From Streptomyces resistomycificus (lineage in GTDB: Bacteria; Actinomycetota; Actinomycetes; Streptomycetales; Streptomycetaceae), in assembly GCF_001514265.1 (NCBI RefSeq), contig NZ_KQ948992.1, forward strand, positions 62,001 through 126,000: 64,000 nt of DNA, read 5' to 3'. The position numbers and the translations under genes were made by a program. The number at the start of each line of letters is the position of its first letter. The stretch's first letter is position 1. Positions 41,332 to 50,112 of this stretch are shown here, one piece after another. The notes beneath the pieces are model-generated. The model ran no database searches. It saw nothing but the letters and a program-made list of their open reading frames with translations, and was not told where the DNA came from.

Positions 41332-42411
41332 TCACGCGTCCGGCCGCACCACCCCGAGTATCGGCATGGATCCCGCCCCCGCGAGCGTCACCGTCCGCCC
41401 CGGCCGCGGGGCGTGGATGATCGCGCCGTCGCCCACGTACAGCGCGACATGGCTCGCGTCGTCGAAGTAGATGATCAGGTCGCCGGGTCGCATGTCCTCG
41501 ACGCCGACCCGGGTGAGCTGCTGCCACTGCTGCTGCGAGGTGCGCGGGATGGAGCTGCCGGCGCTCGCCCACGCCTGTGAGGTCAGGCCCGAGCAGTCGT
41601 ACGTGTTCGGGCCCTCGGCGCCCCATTCGTACGGCTTGCCCAGCTGCGCGGTCGCGTACTCCACCGCCTTCCTGCCCTGCGCGGTCGCCTTGTCGCCGAT
41701 CTCGTCGAGGACCCCGGAGTCGAGCCAGGCGGTCTGCGCCTTGAGCGCGGCCTGCTTCTCCAGCTCGGCGAGGCGCTTCTTCTCGTCCTCCTCCAGCTGG
41801 GACTCGAGCTCCTCGGCCGCCGCGATCCGCTTCTCGATCTTCTTCTTGGCCGCCGCCTTGGCCTTGCGGCCCGACTCCAGCTTCTTCCACTGGGCCGAGG
41901 CGTCCTTGGCGTACTGCTCCAAGTCCTGCTGGGTCTGGGTCATTTCCGCGATCAGGCCCTTGGTGGCGCGCTGGCCCTGGAGCACCCGGCCCGCGCCGTC
42001 GAGGAACTCCTGCGGGTCGTCGCTCAGCACGAGGTGGGCCTCGTCCGGCAGGCCGCCGCTGCGGTACTGGGCCCGGGCCGCGGCGCCCGCGCGCTCCTTC
42101 AGCTCGGCCAGCCGCTCCTTGCTCCGGACGATCGTCCTGGCCAGTTCGACGAGTTGGGCGGACTGGCTCTGCGCCTTCTCCTCGGCCGCGTTGTAGGCGT
42201 CCGTGGCGACGGCCGCCTCGCGGTAGAGCTTGTCGAGCTTCTCGCGCACGGCCTCGAGGTCCTGGTTGGCGAGGGGCGTCGAGACCGCGCTCGGTGTCGG
42301 TGTCGGCGTAGGTGCCGGGCTCGCGAACGCCGTGCCCGGTGCCGCCAGCACGGTGACCGCGCAGACCACCGTCACGGCCACCGCGATCAGGCCACGCTTG
42401 CCCGTCCCCAT
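41332..42411 (-). CDS. Secreted NlpC/P60 cell-wall endopeptidase
   Basis: 359 residues. A signal peptide (residues 1-30, cleavage near AFA-SPAP), a Pro/Thr linker and a long coiled coil (about 48-235, rich in KEKRLAELE-type heptads) precede an NlpC/P60 domain. That domain has catalytic Cys in NTYDCSGL (about 280), His in DASHVALY and a third His in AIIHAPRPG. It cleaves D-Glu-gamma-diaminopimelate type links in peptidoglycan. ATG at 42411. The coiled coil probably binds a partner or self-inhibits, as in RipA/CwlO relatives. An 18-bp palindrome lies upstream. Confidence 0.92.
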   Translation of the reverse strand: MGTGKRGLIAVAVTVVCAVTVLAAPGTAFASPAPTPTPTPSAVSTPLANQDLEAVREKLDKLYREAAVATDAYNAAEEKAQSQSAQLVELARTIVRSKERLAELKERAGAAARAQYRSGGLPDEAHLVLSDDPQEFLDGAGRVLQGQRATKGLIAEMTQTQQDLEQYAKDASAQWKKLESGRKAKAAAKKKIEKRIAAAEELESQLEEDEKKRLAELEKQAALKAQTAWLDSGVLDEIGDKATAQGRKAVEYATAQLGKPYEWGAEGPNTYDCSGLTSQAWASAGSSIPRTSQQQWQQLTRVGVEDMRPGDLIIYFDDASHVALYVGDGAIIHAPRPGRTVTLAGAGSMPILGVVRPDA

Positions 42412-42494
42412 ACCCCAGCCCCCCACCTGATTAACCGTCAGTAACTTACGGACGTCTGGGGGATCGTGCCACGTAGCGGCGCAAAACGACAGAG

Positions 42495-42512
42495 GTCGTC
42501 GCATGCGACGAC
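42495..42512. promoter_or_regulatory. 18-bp perfect palindrome upstream of the NlpC/P60 gene
   Basis: GTCGTCGCATGCGACGAC is fully self-complementary with no spacer. It lies about 85 bp upstream of the NlpC/P60 start and about 105 bp after the methyltransferase stop, both on the minus strand. The lack of a loop makes a DNA-binding site more likely than a terminator. Confidence 0.6.
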
Positions 42513-42617
42513 AGACTCAGTACTTCCCCCTCTTCCCACCCCGTCATGACGATGTCCCCGCCTGTGTGACGAACGACTCACGGAGATCGTTCCCGTGGAC
42601 GGTGCGAGTAGGGCCGC

Positions 42618-43430
42618 TCAGCTCCGCGGCGCCAAGGCTCCCCACGTCACCGTCACTTCGCCCTGCCGCCACCGCGCCGGTCCGTCCGTCACCGGCCAGT
42701 CGGCGGTGAGGTCCCGCACCGCCCGGATCCAGCGCTGGCGTGCGCCGTACGACGCGTAGGGCGCGGCGGCCGCCCAGGCGCGGTCGAAGTCGCGCAGGAA
42801 GGCGTGTACGGGCTCGCCCGGCACATTGCGGTGGATCAGCGCCTTCGGCAGCCGCTCGGCGAGGTCGGAGGGCCGCTCGAGCGAGCCCAGCCGGGTCGCG
42901 AAGGTGACCGTGCGCGGGCCCTCGGGGCCGAGCGCGACCCACACGTGCCGGCGTCCGATCTCGTCGCAGGTCCCCTCGACCAGCAGTCCGCCGCGGGAGG
43001 TGCCGGTCGCCGGAGCGAGGCGGGAGCACAGCCGCCGCCACACGTCGGCCACCTCGGCCTCGTCGTACTGCCGCAGGACGTTGGCCGCGCGGACGAGATG
43101 CGGCCGCCCGGAGAGCGGGATCTCGAAGCCGCCGTGCCGGAAGACCAGCCCGTCGCGCTCGTACGGCCGGGCCGCCGCGACCCGCGCCGGTTCGATCTCG
43201 ACGCCCACCACGCGCGCGCGTGGCGCGGCGGTGCGCAGGCGGTGGAGCAGCTCCACGGCCGTCCAGGGGGCGGCGCCGTACCCGAGGTCGACGGCGACGG
43301 GGTCCGCCGCCCGGCGCAGCTCGGCGCCGTGTGTCGCCGCGATCCAGCGGTCCATGCGCCGCAGACGGTTCGGGTTGGTCGTCCCGCGCGTCACCGTGCC
43401 CACGGGGCGGGTGGCGGCACGCGGAGTCAT
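42618..43430 (-). CDS. Class I SAM-dependent methyltransferase
   Basis: 270 residues. Methyltransferase motif I reads VAVDLGYGAAPWTA near residue 45, motif II ends in VVGVEIEPARVAAA near 75, and a late HRNVPGEPVHAFLRDFDRAW segment follows. On the minus strand TACCCT lies 7 nt before the ATG at 43430, so initiation is probably leaderless; the upstream frame is rejected for that reason. It is divergent from mshA. Substrate unknown. Confidence 0.85.
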   Translation of the reverse strand: MTPRAATRPVGTVTRGTTNPNRLRRMDRWIAATHGAELRRAADPVAVDLGYGAAPWTAVELLHRLRTAAPRARVVGVEIEPARVAAARPYERDGLVFRHGGFEIPLSGRPHLVRAANVLRQYDEAEVADVWRRLCSRLAPATGTSRGGLLVEGTCDEIGRRHVWVALGPEGPRTVTFATRLGSLERPSDLAERLPKALIHRNVPGEPVHAFLRDFDRAWAAAAPYASYGARQRWIRAVRDLTADWPVTDGPARWRQGEVTVTWGALAPRS

Positions 43431-43642
43431 ACGTACGAGGGTATGCGGGCACGGGGAACCGTAAGCACCACGCACCACCCGCCCCCGGCCCACGCAGTTC
43501 GTCATCGAACGGTTGAGCGAGAGCCGGTAATGATTCGGCAAATCCCGGCGGGACGGAAATGGAGCGGCCCCTTCCGGCGTTGCACTGCCGTGGAGGGCGC
43601 CCCACACCCTCGGTCCGGCATGCCCGCTGCGAGGAGGAACGC

Positions 43643-44980
43643 GTGAGCCAGTACGTCAGCAGGCTCGGGCGGCGCTCGTCGGCCGCTCCCCATCGGCTGA
43701 GGCTGCACCGCAGGCCCCGCCGGGTCGCCATGCTCTCCGTGCACACCTCACCGCTGCACCAGCCGGGCACCGGCGACGCGGGCGGCATGAACGTGTACAT
43801 CGTGGAGCTCGCCCAGCGCCTCGCCGCGATCAACATCGAGGTGGAGATCTTCACGCGGTCCACGACGGCCGCCGTCCCCCCGACCGTCGAACTCGCGCCG
43901 GGCGTCCTCGTCCGGCACATCGACGCCGGCCCCTACGAGGGCCTCGCCAAGGAGGAGCTCCCCGCCCAGCTGTGCGCCTTCACGCACGGCGTGATGCAGG
44001 CCTGGGCGGGCCACCGTCCCGGCTACTACGACCTGGTGCACTCCCACTACTGGCTCTCCGGCCACGTCGGCTGGCTCGCCGCCCAGCGCTGGGGCGCCCC
44101 CCTGGTGCACGCCATGCACACCATGGCCAAGGTCAAGAACGCCAACCTGGCCGACGGCGACACCCCCGAGCCGGCCGCCCGCGTCATCGGCGAGACCCAG
44201 ATCGTCGCCGCCGCCGACCGCCTGATCGCGAACACGGCCGAGGAGGCCGAGGAGCTCGTACGGCACTACGCCGCCGACCGGGACAACGTCGCCGTGGTCC
44301 ACCCGGGCGTCAACCTCGAGCGCTTCCGCCCCGCCGACGGCCGTGCCGCCGCCCGTGCCCGCCTCGGTCTCCCGCAGGACGCCCTGATTCCCCTCTTCGC
44401 GGGCCGTATCCAGCCCCTCAAGGCTCCGGACGTGCTCCTGCGCGCGGTGGCCGTGCTGCTGGACGAGCGCCCCGACCTGCGCTCCCGCCTCCTCGTGCCC
44501 GTCGTCGGCGGCCTCAGCGGCAGTGGCCTCGCCAAGCCGGAGGGCCTGCAGAAGCTCGCCGCGCGTCTCGGTATCGCCGACGTCGTACGGTTCCACCCGC
44601 CCGTCGGGCAGGAGCAGCTCGCCGACTGGTTCCGGGCCGCTTCCGTGCTCGTGATGCCGTCCTACAGCGAGTCCTTCGGGCTGGTCGCCATAGAGGCCCA
44701 GGCGGCCGGCACACCGGTGCTCGCGGCCGCCGTCGGCGGGCTGCCGGTGGCCGTGGACGACGGACGGACCGGCGTCCTCGTACGAGGGCACGATCCCGCC
44801 GACTACGCGCGCGTGCTGGGCGGTTTCGCCGACGATCCACAGCTGGCCGCCCGGATGGGCGCGGCCGCCGCCCGGCACGCCCAGTCCTTCGGCTGGGACA
44901 CCGCGGCCGCGGCGACGGCGGACGTCTACACGGCCGCCGCCCAGGCCTACCGGCGTCGCGTACGCTCCCACCATGGCTGA
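43643..44980 (+). CDS. mshA: MshA, UDP-GlcNAc:1L-myo-inositol-1-P glycosyltransferase
   Basis: 445 residues, a GT4-family enzyme for the first step of mycothiol synthesis. Motifs: LSVHTSPLHQPGTGDAGGMN near the N-terminus (donor/acceptor loop), DLVHSHYWLSG, AMHTMAKVKN, and the GT4 motif SYSESFGLVAIEAQAAGTP with the two Glu. A GAGGAGGAAC ribosome-binding site places the start at GTG 43643, not at the upstream ATG. The product is needed for the main thiol of actinobacteria. It overlaps the YbjN-like gene by 8 bp. Confidence 0.95.
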   Translation: MSQYVSRLGRRSSAAPHRLRLHRRPRRVAMLSVHTSPLHQPGTGDAGGMNVYIVELAQRLAAINIEVEIFTRSTTAAVPPTVELAPGVLVRHIDAGPYEGLAKEELPAQLCAFTHGVMQAWAGHRPGYYDLVHSHYWLSGHVGWLAAQRWGAPLVHAMHTMAKVKNANLADGDTPEPAARVIGETQIVAAADRLIANTAEEAEELVRHYAADRDNVAVVHPGVNLERFRPADGRAAARARLGLPQDALIPLFAGRIQPLKAPDVLLRAVAVLLDERPDLRSRLLVPVVGGLSGSGLAKPEGLQKLAARLGIADVVRFHPPVGQEQLADWFRAASVLVMPSYSESFGLVAIEAQAAGTPVLAAAVGGLPVAVDDGRTGVLVRGHDPADYARVLGGFADDPQLAARMGAAAARHAQSFGWDTAAAATADVYTAAAQAYRRRVRSHHG

Positions 44981-45473
44981 CGTGGAGAAGGCGGCACAGG
45001 TCATCGAGGGGGTCCTCGAGGATGCCGAACTCGAGTGGGAGACCCCCGCCCCCGGCAACTACGTCGTGAAGCTCCCCGGCACCCGCAAGCTGTCGACGAC
45101 GGTCTCCCTCCTGGTGGGCCGCCACTCCCTCTCCCTGAACGCCTTCGTCATCCGCCACCCCGACGAGAACGAGTCCGGCGTCCACCGCTGGCTCCTCGAA
45201 CGCAACCTGAAGCTGTACGGCGTGAGCTACGCCGTCGACTCCCTCGGCGACGTCTATGTCACCGGCAAGCTCCCCCTGGCCGCCGTCACGGCCGACGAGA
45301 TCGACCGGATCCTGGGCCAGGTGCTGGAGGCCGCCGACGGCAGCTTCAACACCCTCCTGGAACTGGGCTTCGCCTCCGCCATCCGCAAGGAGTACGAGTG
45401 GCGGGTGTCCCGGGGCGAGCCGACCCACAACCTCGACGCGTTCGCCCACCTGACGCGCCGGACCGCGGACTGA
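44973..45473 (+). CDS. YbjN-family (T3SS-chaperone-fold) protein
   Basis: 166 residues, ATG at 44973 inside the end of mshA. It has the YbjN/CesT-like alpha/beta plan (EWETPAPGNYVVKLPG, RKLSTTVSLLVGRHSLSLNAF, NLKLYGVSYAVDSLGDVYVTGKL). The mshA-ybjN order is conserved with mycobacteria. Function in actinobacteria is unclear. The stop codon lies inside the first copy of a 24-bp repeat. Confidence 0.88.
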   Translation: MADVEKAAQVIEGVLEDAELEWETPAPGNYVVKLPGTRKLSTTVSLLVGRHSLSLNAFVIRHPDENESGVHRWLLERNLKLYGVSYAVDSLGDVYVTGKLPLAAVTADEIDRILGQVLEAADGSFNTLLELGFASAIRKEYEWRVSRGEPTHNLDAFAHLTRRTAD

Positions 45474-45537
45474 TCCCGGGGCCGGGCTGCGGACTGATCC
45501 CGGGGCCGGGTTGCGGACTGATCCCGGGCCGGGCTGC
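45466..45537. repeat. Three tandem 23-24-bp repeats over the ybjN stop codon
   Basis: Units of GCGGACTGATCCCGGGGCCGGGCT begin at 45466, 45490 and 45514. The first contains the last coding triplet and TGA. Each copy keeps the frame-stopping ACTGATCC, so copy-number change does not lengthen the protein. Confidence 0.8.
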
Positions 45538-45602
45538 GAACTGACCCTGGGGCGGGGCGCCGGGCGGTGCCCCGGTAGACCTGGCTCGGGCCGGGCCTCA
45601 GG

Positions 45603-46136
45603 CTACGACTCGGGCTCGGACTCGGACTTGTCGAGCTCGTCGGCGAACGCCCGCAGCGCGTCGGCCAGTTCCTTCTTGGTGGGCAGCTCGTCGACCTTCC
45701 GGTCGAGCTCCGCGATCCGCCGGTTCAGCTCCTCCAGGTCGGTCGGGGCCGCGGTCGGGGTGGCCGGGGGCTCGGAGATCGGCGGGTCGCCCGGACCCGT
45801 CGGGCCGGTGGGGCTCGGGGCGGGGTCGCCGCCACCGGTCGAGCCACCGGTCGAGCCACCGCTGCCGGAGCCCCCGGAACCCCCGTCGGGCGGTTCGGCC
45901 GTCGGTTCGTCGGCCGGCGTGGTCGACGTCGAGATCGGGCTCGGCGCGGGGCCGTCGTCCGAGCTCGCGGCGAGGGCCGCGCCGACGCTGAGAGCCACCA
46001 GGGTCGCGGCTCCGGCGACGGCGGTCGATATGCGTCTGGCCCTTAACGCGCGCGGGCCGGACGCGGCACCAAGTTCTCCACTCTCCGGTGTGTCCTGCGG
46101 ATCCTGCATTCCCTGTGACGCTTGTGGATTTTCCAT
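45603..46136 (-). CDS. Single-pass protein with Pro/Gly/Ser linker and helical tail
   Basis: 177 residues. One transmembrane segment (about 36-58, TAVAGAATLVALSVGAALA) is followed by a 70-residue Gly/Ser/Pro/Thr linker. A charged amphipathic helix (LEELNRRIAELDRKVDELPTKKELADALRAF) ends the chain and could form a coiled coil. No family recognised. The low-complexity linker resembles other Streptomyces surface proteins. It converges on the ybjN-like gene. Confidence 0.7.
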   Translation of the reverse strand: MENPQASQGMQDPQDTPESGELGAASGPRALRARRISTAVAGAATLVALSVGAALAASSDDGPAPSPISTSTTPADEPTAEPPDGGSGGSGSGGSTGGSTGGGDPAPSPTGPTGPGDPPISEPPATPTAAPTDLEELNRRIAELDRKVDELPTKKELADALRAFADELDKSESEPES

Positions 46137-46217
46137 GGAGGCGACGCTAACCGGCGACGACCACAGGACGGACGGCTTCCGCCGATCTCTCGAACGGACG
46201 TCCGCACCCGGTCGGCG

Positions 46218-47024
46218 TCAGATGACACCGGCCCCGCTGGCGCGGTAGCGCCCCGGCGGCACCCCCACCAACTTCCTGAAGTGCCGGGTGAGATGAGCCT
46301 GGTCGTGGAAGCCGGTGGCCGCGGCGACGTCGGCCGGCCCGTGTCCCGCGAGCAGCAGGCGGCGGGCCCGGTCGACGCGGCGGGCGTTCAGATACTGGTG
46401 CGGGGCGATGCCGTAGGCACCACTGAACGCCCGTACGAGATGGGCGGGATGAGCCTGGACGAGCCGGGCGGCCTCGCCGAGCGCGAGCCCCTCGACGACC
46501 CGTTCGTCGAGCAGCTCGCGCAGCCGCCGGGCGACGACCGGATCGCGGCGCGGCACCGGCGCGGCGGCGCTCGGCCGCAGTCGCGTCCGCAGCCGTTCGC
46601 CGACCAGCGTCAGCCTGCTCTCCGCCTCCAGCTCGTCCCCGGGCCGGGCGAGCGCGGCGTGCACCTGCCCGACCCGCCGCCGCAGTACGGGATCCCGCAG
46701 ATCCGGCCCGTCGACGGCGGCACCGATGAGGTTGTCGGGGAGATGCGTGCCGTCCAGGTAGAGCACCCGCTTGCGGAAGCCCTCAGCGGTCGCCGGCGAG
46801 CCGTTGTGCGGCACGTGCGGCGGCAACAGGGACACCGTGTCGTGCGGGGTCCCGTGCTCGTGCCGGTCGAGGTCGTACCGCACGGCACCGTCGTCCACGA
46901 TGAGCAGCGTCCATGCCTCGTGGACGTGCATGGGATAGGCGTACTCCGTGAAATGGGCGTGGAAGACCTCCACGACGCCCGGCACGGTCGGGCGCCAGGC
47001 GGAGACGTCACGCCGAGCGGCCAT
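46218..47024 (-). CDS. AraC-family transcriptional regulator
   Basis: 268 residues. An N-terminal cupin (AraC_binding) domain with YPMHVHEAWTLLIVDDG precedes the C-terminal double-HTH: LALGEAARLVQAHPAHLVRA then DVAAATGFHDQAHLTRHFRKLVGVPPG. ATG at 47024 has TACGTT 6 nt upstream on the minus strand. Divergent from a DUF2000 gene with only 49 bp between starts, so it most likely controls that gene. The effector is unknown. Confidence 0.92.
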   Translation of the reverse strand: MAARRDVSAWRPTVPGVVEVFHAHFTEYAYPMHVHEAWTLLIVDDGAVRYDLDRHEHGTPHDTVSLLPPHVPHNGSPATAEGFRKRVLYLDGTHLPDNLIGAAVDGPDLRDPVLRRRVGQVHAALARPGDELEAESRLTLVGERLRTRLRPSAAAPVPRRDPVVARRLRELLDERVVEGLALGEAARLVQAHPAHLVRAFSGAYGIAPHQYLNARRVDRARRLLLAGHGPADVAAATGFHDQAHLTRHFRKLVGVPPGRYRASGAGVI

Positions 47025-47073
47025 GCAAAGAACGTACAAGACGGTGCCGTGGGGCGGTCGGCAGTCTCATGGC

Positions 47074-47499
47074 ATGAACGCCGAACCGATCCGCTTCGAC
47101 ACCAAGATCGCCGTCCTGCTGCGGGAGGACCTGGAACCCTGGCAGCGCCTGAACGTCACCGCCTTCCTGGTCAGCGGCCTGGGCACGCAGCTCCCGGAGG
47201 TGATCGGCGAGCCGTACGAGGACGCCGACGGCGTGCCCTACCTGCCGATGTTCCGCCAGCCGGTGATGGTCTTCGAGGCGTCGAAGGAGACGTTGGAGGC
47301 GGCCCACGCGCGCGTGCTGTCGCGTGCGCTGCCGCGGGCGCTGTTCACGTCCGACCTCTTCGCGACGGGGAACGACCGCGACAACCGGGCGGCCGTACGG
47401 GCCGTGACGACGGGGGAGCTGGATCTGGTGGGGCTCGCGGTGTACGGGCCGCGGAACGCGGTGGACAAGGTGGTGAAGGGGGCGCGGATGCATCCGTGA
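47074..47499 (+). CDS. DUF2000-family protein
   Basis: 141 residues, ATG at 47074. It fits the small alpha/beta PTH2-like fold of DUF2000 (TKIAVLLREDLEPWQRLNVT, YLPMFRQPVMVFEA, ARALFTSDLFATGNDRDNRAAV). DUF2000 next to and divergent from AraC regulators is a recurring pair. Biochemical function unknown. It converges on the TIR-NB-ARC gene with a 2-bp gap. Confidence 0.85.
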   Translation: MNAEPIRFDTKIAVLLREDLEPWQRLNVTAFLVSGLGTQLPEVIGEPYEDADGVPYLPMFRQPVMVFEASKETLEAAHARVLSRALPRALFTSDLFATGNDRDNRAAVRAVTTGELDLVGLAVYGPRNAVDKVVKGARMHP

Positions 47500-47501
47500 G
47501 G

Positions 47502-50021
47502 TCAGCGGGTGTTCTTCTTCTGAGGCCCCTTCCGTTTGAGGGACGCACGCAGCCGATGTGCGTCGCGGGTCTTGCCCTGCGGCTCCAAGGCGTCGGCCAG
47601 ATCGCGGGTGACGAGGATGTACAGGGCGTGCTCGGTTCCGAGGGATTCCCGGACGTGAACCCTGGTGAGCCGCAGGAGTTTCTCCGCCTCGGCGTGCTGG
47701 CCGGTGTCGATAAGTGTCTTGGCGAGGCTCTGGGCGCTGTGGAGCGTTGTCGTGTGCCTGTCGCCGAGCAGTTGTCGGCGTAGTTCGAGAACCTCCGTCA
47801 GCCTGTCCAGGGCTTCGGCGTATCTGCCGAGCCGAGCGAGGACCATGCCCATGAAACTCGTGGCGTCGAGAGCGTCGGGGTGGTCCTCCTGCAACGCGCG
47901 CCGGTACCGCGCCGAGACGTCCGTCAGCACCTGGTGAGCCTCGTCGAGGCGGCCGAGTCGATACAGGCTGTACCCGGTGCTGGAGACGGAGCGAAGTGCC
48001 TCGACGTGGTCTTCGCCCAGTGCCGACTGGCGACGCGCCGCGACGTCCTTGAGGATCGGGTACGCCGCGTCGTGGCTGCCCAGATTGCCCAGAGCGATGC
48101 CGAGATCGTGGGTCGCGCTCAGTGTGTCGGGATGGTCCTCCCCGAGCACTCTGCGACGTTTTTCCAGGAGATCCCTGACGAGGGGCAGGGACTTGTCGTA
48201 CGCCTGCATGTCGTTCAGTGCCACGGGCAGCAGGTGGGCCGCGCGCAGCGTGTCGGGAGCGTCCTCGCCCAGGGAGACCTTCCACTTCTCGTGCATGATC
48301 GAGGCGAGGCCGTGGGCCGCCTCGGGCTGGGCGTTGCGCACGAGATACCTGGCGGCCTTCAGGTACGTCGGCCGCAGTTCGGCTCTGTCGATCGTCGCGT
48401 CCAGCGTCGCCGTCAGATGCTGGGTGAGCGAAGCCCACTCCGGCCAGGTCCTGGGCAGTTCGGGGTCGCCTGGATCGACGACGGCCAGCAGCGCGGCCAC
48501 GTCCGGCACCGTGCTCGCTGCCTGGTCGGCGGTGCCGTGACGCACGACAGCCTGCGTGAGCCGGTGCACCTGGAACGCGTCCGGCCCGACGACCGCCAGC
48601 CCGTACTGGGCGAGTGGCTGGAGCGCGTTGCGCGGCCAGCGGATGTCGTGCGGGTCGCCGGGGATGCTGGTCAGCCCCCCGCGTGCCTGGACGAGCCACG
48701 ACGTCGGAATGGGCTCGGACCCGAGGAACGCAGCCAGACGCAGCAGGGCCGCCGCCTCGGGGCGGCCGGCCTCCAGACGGTCCGCGGCGATCGTGACCGT
48801 GGCCGCCACCGAGACCGGATAGTCGTACACCTCTCCGTCGTTGAGGAGCTCGGCGGTGTTGGTCCTGAGCAGCTGGAGATAGTGGTCGGGCGGTGTCCCC
48901 TCGCCGAGCGCACCCGCGGCGTGTGCCAGCGCGAGCGGCAGGTCACCGAGGGCTTCGGCCAGCGCGTCGGCCGTCCGGTCGGTCAGCGTGGGCAGCTGGC
49001 CGTTCAGGTAGGCCAGCGACTCCGTACGGCTGAACACACCCAGGGGAAGACCCGTCACGATCTTGTTCCAGGCCGGGTCGCGCGCCGTGATGAGCACGTG
49101 GCCGGGTCCCTCGGGCAGCCAGGTGCGCAGCTGCCGCGGGTCCTCGGCGTTGTCCAGGACGATGAGCCACCGGTCGTGGGTGCGCAGGTACTCCAGCGCG
49201 TACCGGGCGTTGATCTCGGCGCCGGCGTCCGGCTTGGCCACGTCGACCCGGGCCGCGAGCTCCGCGTACCGGGCCGGGACCTGCTCGACCTGCTCGGCGT
49301 CGACCCACCACACCAGGTCGTACTGTCCGGCGAAGCGGTGCGCGTACTCCAGCGCCACCTGGGTCTTTCCGACGCCGCCCGGCCCGTGGAGTGCGCGTAC
49401 GGCGGCCCGGCGCTCGCCGAGCAGACCGCCGCGCACCTTCTCGATGACCTCGTCGCGGCCGGTGAAGTGCGGGTTGCGCCGCTGGCGTACGTCCCACACG
49501 ACGGGATCGTGGGTGGCGGACGGGAAGCGGGGCTGGAGGCTCTGCGAAGTCGACGAGCCGGTGCGCTTGACTGCCAGGGGCGCCGTGCCGGGAAAGGCCG
49601 GCGAGGTGGTCGGGACCTCCCGCCCCCGCACCGCTTCGAGCAGGGCCTTGAGCGCCGCCTCCTCGTCCAGGTCGTGCATCTGCTGACGGATGCGTGGCCG
49701 AAGGAGCGCGGGCAGCTGGCCCGGCTCCAGGGGCTCGACGACCAGCGGGACGAAGCGGTCCCGGCCGGCCACGGCGGCGGTCCACTCCTCCTCGGTGTAC
49801 CGGCCCGGGGCGAAGTACTGCGGGGAGAAGAGCGCCACGACGGCGGACGCCCGCTCCAACGCCGCGTTCATCTTCTGCACGAAGTCCTCGCCGGAACGCC
49901 AGTGCCACAGGTCGAGCTCGATCCCGTACCCGGCCTCCTGGAGGTGCCAGGCCACCCACTCCGCCCACTGGCTGTCATGTCCGGCATGACTGACGAAGAT
50001 CAACTCGGAATTGTCGGTCAC
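47502..50021 (-). CDS. TIR-NB-ARC-TPR signal-transducing NTPase
   Basis: 839 residues from a GTG start with GGGAG upstream. The N-terminal TIR domain (about 4-125: LIFVSHAGHDSQWAEWVAWH, the putative catalytic Glu in WRSGEDFVQKM) is followed by an NB-ARC ATPase with P-loop LHGPGGVGKTQVALEYA (near 214) and LIVLDNAED. A winged-helix region follows, then at least six kinesin-light-chain-type TPRs (LGEDHPDTLSATHDLGIALG style) to the C-terminus. The plan is that of an NLR/STAND switch. TIR domains often degrade NAD in bacterial immunity. The partner for sensing is not evident, so defence is an inference. Confidence 0.9.
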   Translation of the reverse strand: MTDNSELIFVSHAGHDSQWAEWVAWHLQEAGYGIELDLWHWRSGEDFVQKMNAALERASAVVALFSPQYFAPGRYTEEEWTAAVAGRDRFVPLVVEPLEPGQLPALLRPRIRQQMHDLDEEAALKALLEAVRGREVPTTSPAFPGTAPLAVKRTGSSTSQSLQPRFPSATHDPVVWDVRQRRNPHFTGRDEVIEKVRGGLLGERRAAVRALHGPGGVGKTQVALEYAHRFAGQYDLVWWVDAEQVEQVPARYAELAARVDVAKPDAGAEINARYALEYLRTHDRWLIVLDNAEDPRQLRTWLPEGPGHVLITARDPAWNKIVTGLPLGVFSRTESLAYLNGQLPTLTDRTADALAEALGDLPLALAHAAGALGEGTPPDHYLQLLRTNTAELLNDGEVYDYPVSVAATVTIAADRLEAGRPEAAALLRLAAFLGSEPIPTSWLVQARGGLTSIPGDPHDIRWPRNALQPLAQYGLAVVGPDAFQVHRLTQAVVRHGTADQAASTVPDVAALLAVVDPGDPELPRTWPEWASLTQHLTATLDATIDRAELRPTYLKAARYLVRNAQPEAAHGLASIMHEKWKVSLGEDAPDTLRAAHLLPVALNDMQAYDKSLPLVRDLLEKRRRVLGEDHPDTLSATHDLGIALGNLGSHDAAYPILKDVAARRQSALGEDHVEALRSVSSTGYSLYRLGRLDEAHQVLTDVSARYRRALQEDHPDALDATSFMGMVLARLGRYAEALDRLTEVLELRRQLLGDRHTTTLHSAQSLAKTLIDTGQHAEAEKLLRLTRVHVRESLGTEHALYILVTRDLADALEPQGKTRDAHRLRASLKRKGPQKKNTR

Positions 50022-50112
50022 GCCCGTCTCCCACCCCAGCGGCCCCAACGGCCCCCGTACCGCACCTCCTTGTATACCGCGTGGGGTGTGGCCTCAGCAG
50101 GGAGTCGGCGCG

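Noticed and set aside
41332..42560. Search for a ydaO (c-di-AMP) riboswitch upstream of the NlpC/P60 gene
   Set aside because: Several Streptomyces cell-wall hydrolase genes have this riboswitch, but the leader here is short and shows no ydaO conserved core; only the 18-bp palindrome is visible.
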